This document shows positions 6,236-9,256 of a DNA stretch of 9,256 nt, piece by piece. The notes beneath the pieces are model-generated. The model saw only the letters and a list, made by a program, of their open reading frames with translations. It made no database searches and was not told where the DNA came from. Each line of letters opens with the position of its first letter. Positions within the stretch are counted from its first letter, which is position 1. The stretch comes from Chloroflexota bacterium (GTDB lineage: Bacteria > Chloroflexota > Limnocylindria > Limnocylindrales > CSP1-4). The stretch spans positions 1 through 9,256 of the forward strand of contig JACCXQ010000096.1 of the NCBI GenBank assembly GCA_013696945.1, written 5' to 3'. A program made the translations under genes and the position numbers.

Positions 6236-6279
6236 GCTGCGCCGGGCCCTTCGGCGACACGGCCTGTCTCGGGCCGGCC

Positions 6280-6323
6280 AGCGTAGCATCGGGCTTCCGA
6301 GCGTCCCTTGCGTGCGCTACGCT
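6280..6323. promoter_or_regulatory. Divergent promoter region with mirror-image -10-like arms
   Basis: AGCGTAGC (6280-6287) and GCTACGCT (6316-6323) form a perfect 8-bp inverted repeat with a 28-bp spacer. Each arm carries TACGCT reading outward: plus strand at 6318-6323 toward the zinc-ribbon membrane gene, minus strand at 6285-6280 toward the HerA-like gene. For the plus direction a TTCCGA -35-like hexamer lies 17 bp upstream (6295-6300). The minus direction has no clear -35. The arms may be paired -10 elements or a two-site operator. Confidence 0.4.
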
Positions 6324-6356
6324 CCGCGCTCGGCAACGGCTCGTTCGCTTCGGGCC

Positions 6357-6364
6357 GAGGAGGG
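6357..6364 (+). promoter_or_regulatory. Ribosome binding site deciding a GTG start
   Basis: GAGGAGGG ends 6 nt before the GTG at 6371. It places the start immediately before the first zinc-ribbon cysteine pair, rather than at the in-frame ATG at 6308, which lacks such a site and lies inside the promoter region. Confidence 0.7.
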
Positions 6365-6370
6365 TGCGAC

Positions 6371-7534
6371 GTGATCTGCGAGGACTGCGGACACGAGACG
6401 AGCGAGACGCCGTTCTGCGTCCGGTGCGGCCATCGTCAGGATCGGCCGGTCTCCTCGGATGCACTGCGCCAGTACAGCGCGGACCCCAGTGAATCGGCGA
6501 TCTCGTTCCACGTCGTGACGACGCTCTTCCCGCAGCTGCCGCGCGACGACCTGACCGCCTTCCGGATCGTCCTGCTGCTTGGCGTCGGCCTCGTCGTGGC
6601 GCTCGCGATCGTCGGCTTCTTCTCGATCGCGCTCGTCGCCGCGGCCGTCCTGGTGCCCGTGATCATGGTCACGTACCTCTACGACGTCGATGTGTACGAG
6701 GACGAGCCGCTCCGCGTCTACGTCCTGACGTTCGTCTGGGGCGCCACGACCGGCGCGCTGATGGGTCTCGCGCTCCGCGCGCTGGTCGATGTCGATCCGC
6801 TCGGCCCCGGTCCGGACGCCGCGTTCCTGTTCATGCGCGGCGTCGTGGTGCCGATCGTCGCGGGCGGCCTCGCGCTCATCGGCCCGTTGATCCTCCTGCC
6901 GTACAAGCGCTTCAACGACGTCCTCGACGGCGCGACGTTCGGTGCCTCTTCCGCGGTCGCATTCGTGGGGGCGCAGGTCATCGCTCAATCCATCGATCTG
7001 CTCGGTGCCGGGCTCCGTCCGGGCGGCGACACGCTGCTCTGGATCGCCCGCCTGTTGACCCACGGCGTGGCCCTGCCACTGGTCGCGGCTGGAGCGGTCG
7101 GGGCGACATGCGGGGCCTTCTGGCTCCGCTACCGCGCTCCGGTCCGGGATCGTGCCCGGCTCGGCTTGCTCGGACAGCCGTTCGTGGCGCTCGCCGCCGG
7201 GGCGGCGCTGCTCGTCGCCGCGGCACTCGCGATGCTTCTCGCACGCGAGATCCTGGCACTCGTCATCGTGGCGGTCCTCGCCGCCATCGCGATGGTCTGG
7301 CTGCGGCTCGTCATCCACCTCGGCTTGCTCCAGGAGTCCCTGGAGGTGCCCATCGGCGACCCGGTCATCTGCGCCAACTGCGGGCGCTCGACACCGGCGC
7401 ACACCTTCTGCGGCCAGTGCGGGGTGTCGCTCCGCGCGCTGCCCAAGGAGGCGCGCCGTGGCCGCGCATCGAGCGCGCCGCCGCCGATCGGTACCGCGGG
7501 CCCGACCCAGCCGTCGGGAGAGCCGGCAGCATGA
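6371..7534 (+). CDS. Multi-pass membrane protein, PrsW-like core flanked by two zinc ribbons
   Basis: A 387-residue protein from GTG 6371. An N-terminal zinc ribbon (C3, C6, C16, C19) is mirrored by a C-terminal one (C334, C337, C347, C350); in between are about eight hydrophobic helices from residue 64 to 319. Middle segments recall the PrsW/CPBP-type intramembrane peptidases: YEDEPLRVYVLTFVWGA (109-125), FNDVLDGATFGASSAVAFVG (181-200, like the family's DG..YG motif) and THGVALPLVAAGAVGA (230-245, His231). The place where PrsW has its catalytic EExxK reads PIVAGGLAL (161-169), and the usual later FE is absent, so proteolysis is unlikely. Gly/Pro/Ser-rich tail. It overlaps the next gene by ATGA. 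Membrane topology and ribbons are visible directly; PrsW kinship is inference from motif order. It might serve as a membrane scaffold or sensor for the downstream proteins. Confidence 0.8.
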   Translation: MICEDCGHETSETPFCVRCGHRQDRPVSSDALRQYSADPSESAISFHVVTTLFPQLPRDDLTAFRIVLLLGVGLVVALAIVGFFSIALVAAAVLVPVIMVTYLYDVDVYEDEPLRVYVLTFVWGATTGALMGLALRALVDVDPLGPGPDAAFLFMRGVVVPIVAGGLALIGPLILLPYKRFNDVLDGATFGASSAVAFVGAQVIAQSIDLLGAGLRPGGDTLLWIARLLTHGVALPLVAAGAVGATCGAFWLRYRAPVRDRARLGLLGQPFVALAAGAALLVAAALAMLLAREILALVIVAVLAAIAMVWLRLVIHLGLLQESLEVPIGDPVICANCGRSTPAHTFCGQCGVSLRALPKEARRGRASSAPPPIGTAGPTQPSGEPAA

Positions 7535-8517
7535 ACATCGGGGTGCCGACGCCGCCCATCACGCCCGGCGGGCGGCCGATCGGGTCACCCCCGCTGGACC
7601 CGCGGATGGGCACGGCTGAGATGCCACCAGGCCCGCCACCGCTGCCCCCGACGACGTGGGGTGACCCGACCCGAGGCGGCGGACGGTCCGCACTCACGCC
7701 GGCGAAGCTGATCCTGGCCTTCGCGGCGATCTTCCTGCTGCTCGTCGTGGTCGGCGCCCTCGCCGTCGCGCTCCTGGCTCCTCCGCCGAAACCGCCGGAC
7801 TGCCCCGACCCGAACCAGGTCTGCGGAGGCCCGCCGGTCGTGCTCCCGCCCATCGGTGGCTTCACGCCCGCACCGGCGGCCGCCGACCCGAGCAGCCCGC
7901 CACTCGCGCCGAGTCCCGGCGCATCCTTCGCAGTGCCGTCGCTCGGCGCAGCCCCTAGCTTCGCCATCATCGTGCCGCCCCAGCCGTCTAACCCCGACAG
8001 CCCTCCGCTCCGCACCGGGCAGCTCTTCTCGAGCACGCAGTGGGCGTACGGCGTGGAGCACGAGGAGTACTGGAACGTCGAGGAACAGCCCGGCGGGGCC
8101 GTGTCGCTCGGCGTCAGCTTCCGGGACGTCCCCTCACAGGTCGTCGTCCGCTTCGATGCTGCGAACGCCGCCGAGGTCTCGCCGAGCCAGCTCCTCCAGA
8201 CGCTCGAACAGACGTATCAGGGACGGATCCAGTCCCTCGCTGAGGACACCGCGGACCAGAACCGGATCCTCCGACCCACGATCGGGCACCTGGCGGCCGA
8301 CGGTCGCGTCTACCGCGGGACCCTGGGGACGGAGGGCGGCATCCAGCCGGTCTCGCTCGTGCTCATCGCCGCCACCGACGGGCGGCTGACCGTCGCCGTG
8401 ACCGTCCTCGCGACCATTCCCGATTCGACGTTTCCCGATGGGACCCGCGTCTTCCGGATCGCGGGGTATCTGGTCGACCCGATCCTGAAGCGCTTCGACT
8501 GGCAGGCGACGCCATGA
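7531..8517 (+). CDS. Proline-rich single-pass membrane protein with extracytoplasmic domain
   Basis: A 328-residue protein of no family I recognise. The start is the ATG in the ATGA overlap with the preceding stop; the open frame continues upstream inside the neighbour but is a shadow there. Residues 1-55 are Pro/Gly-rich and probably cytoplasmic. Residues 59-83 are one strong transmembrane helix (LILAFAAIFLLLVVVGALAV). A Pro/Ser/Ala-rich stalk (84-160) with C91 and C98 as a possible disulfide follows. A mixed alpha/beta domain (about 161-328) is predicted outside the membrane, with strand-like segments GGAVSLGVSFRD, QVVVRFDA, VSLVLIAATDGRLTVAVTV and a final FRIAGYLVDPILKRFDW. The overall plan resembles stalked surface or ligand-binding domains such as PsbP/LpqN-like folds, but that is only a guess. 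It is coupled by ATGA to the sedolisin gene, suggesting work at the cell surface with that protease. Confidence 0.78.
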   Translation: MNIGVPTPPITPGGRPIGSPPLDPRMGTAEMPPGPPPLPPTTWGDPTRGGGRSALTPAKLILAFAAIFLLLVVVGALAVALLAPPPKPPDCPDPNQVCGGPPVVLPPIGGFTPAPAAADPSSPPLAPSPGASFAVPSLGAAPSFAIIVPPQPSNPDSPPLRTGQLFSSTQWAYGVEHEEYWNVEEQPGGAVSLGVSFRDVPSQVVVRFDAANAAEVSPSQLLQTLEQTYQGRIQSLAEDTADQNRILRPTIGHLAADGRVYRGTLGTEGGIQPVSLVLIAATDGRLTVAVTVLATIPDSTFPDGTRVFRIAGYLVDPILKRFDWQATP

Positions 8518-9256
8518 GCCAGAGCCAGGGTCGCCAGCGCCGGACCGTGGCCGCTGCGGCGTTCGCTGCCGTGGTCGGGCTGGGCGGCGTCGTGGCTGCG
8601 TCGGCCTGGTCGCGTCCGATCGCGCAGCCGGAGGCTGCCGATGGCGGTAGCGCTGGGTCCACCGGAGCAGCCGGTGGGACAGCCGGCTCGACGGGCGGTG
8701 GAGCAATGCGGGAGGCAAGGATGCACGTCGGAGCGACCGATCCCGAATCGACCGTTCGGTTCGAGGTCGTACTCAAGGTGCCCGGCCGCGCGGAGCTGGA
8801 CCGGTTTTTGGCGGGCCTCACCGACCCTGCCTCGCCCGAATTTCGACACTACCTGCACCCCGATGAGTTCGGCGCACGCTTCGGGCTCTCCGATGCCCAG
8901 ATCGGACGCGTCGAGGCCTGGCTGCAGGGCGCCGGTATCGAGATCGTCGGGCGTGACCGCGAGCGGACCCACCTGCGGGTCCGTGGGACCGTGGCACGAG
9001 TCAACGCACTCCTCAGCGTGCAGCTCCAGGACCACATCGACGCGACATACGGCGCCTACCACGCTCCCGACCGCGCGCCGCGCATCCCGACCGCGATGCG
9101 CGACGCTGTCGAGGGCGTCGCCGGGCTGGACACCACACCACAGATGCGCCCGATGTTCCGGCCGCCACTCGCCGACGTCCCGATCGGTGGCCTGAAGCCG
9201 AATGACGTCGCGCTTGCCTATGACATCGCGCCGCTCCGCGCGGCCGGGCTCGACGG
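8514..9256 (+). CDS. Exported sedolisin/kumamolisin (S53) pro-peptidase, N-terminal part
   Basis: The open frame runs from the ATG in the ATGA overlap to the window end, giving 247 codons and two bases with no stop. The N-terminus has an RQRR basic region, a hydrophobic stretch (residues 11-30) and a possible AxA cleavage site (ASA, 29-31). The RR pair could be a weak Tat signal. A Gly/Ser/Ala/Thr-rich linker (43-64) follows. Residues about 76-207 form the Pro-kumamolisin activation domain (PF09286): FEVVLKVPGRAELDRFLAGL, DPASPEFRHYLHPDEFGARFGLS, a WLQGAGIEI helix and HLRVRGTVARVNALLSVQL. The segment GLKPNDVALAYDIAPL begins the mature domain. The catalytic Glu-Asp-Ser residues of S53 lie beyond the window, so activity cannot be judged. 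Sedolisins are typically secreted acid serine-carboxyl peptidases. Third gene of the operon. Confidence 0.88.
   Translation, partial: MSQSQGRQRRTVAAAAFAAVVGLGGVVAASAWSRPIAQPEAADGGSAGSTGAAGGTAGSTGGGAMREARMHVGATDPESTVRFEVVLKVPGRAELDRFLAGLTDPASPEFRHYLHPDEFGARFGLSDAQIGRVEAWLQGAGIEIVGRDRERTHLRVRGTVARVNALLSVQLQDHIDATYGAYHAPDRAPRIPTAMRDAVEGVAGLDTTPQMRPMFRPPLADVPIGGLKPNDVALAYDIAPLRAAGLD

Noticed and set aside
6317..7402. Minus-strand 361-residue frame opposite the zinc-ribbon membrane gene
   Set aside because: Composed largely of Asp/Glu/Arg strings, the antisense image of hydrophobic GC-rich codons; no family resemblance.

Overview
The window is strongly GC-rich (about 70% by eye), with codons ending mostly in G or C, and carries three gene blocks separated by two divergent promoter regions and one long convergent gap. 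The LexA box is of the Gram-positive type (GAAC-N4-GTTC). Together with an ImuA/ImuB/DUF6504 cassette, a DUF853 HerA-like ATPase and a sedolisin, this points to a high-GC Chloroflexota or Actinobacteriota bacterium. That placement is inference from gene content, not from a marker gene.

Left block (250-3595): a minus-strand regulator-like gene with an N-terminal XRE helix-turn-helix and a C-terminal PD-(D/E)XK nuclease-like domain faces a plus-strand SOS mutagenesis cassette. The cassette is a RecA-like ImuA, an ImuB-type Y-family polymerase homologue lacking catalytic acids but keeping a beta-clamp motif, and a small DUF6504 protein joined to imuB by an ATGA overlap. An 18-bp palindromic LexA box fills the spacer between a TTGACG -35 and a TATCAT -10. 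The geometry suggests a leaderless imuA transcript starting near the second ATG (1053). No dnaE2 is present in the window.

Middle gap (3596-4554): about 960 bp with no supportable gene. It holds two families of short degenerate repeats (3598-3670 and 3932-4033) and several GC-rich hairpins, and separates the convergent SOS cassette and HerA-like gene.

Right block (4555-9256): a minus-strand HerA-like (DUF853) hexameric ATPase gene is transcribed divergently from a three-gene plus-strand operon whose members overlap by ATGA. The operon encodes (i) a multi-pass membrane protein resembling the PrsW fold, with a zinc ribbon at each end and without the expected catalytic Glu pair, (ii) a proline-rich single-pass membrane protein with an extracytoplasmic domain, and (iii) the N-terminal part of an exported sedolisin/kumamolisin (S53) peptidase that runs off the window end. 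The 145-bp divergent region has a perfect 8-bp inverted repeat whose arms hold mirror-image TACGCT hexamers.

The points most worth a second look are the SOS cassette with its LexA-in-promoter architecture and DUF6504 partner, the divergent HTH-nuclease protein, and the zinc-ribbon PrsW-like pseudoenzyme coupled to a secreted protease.
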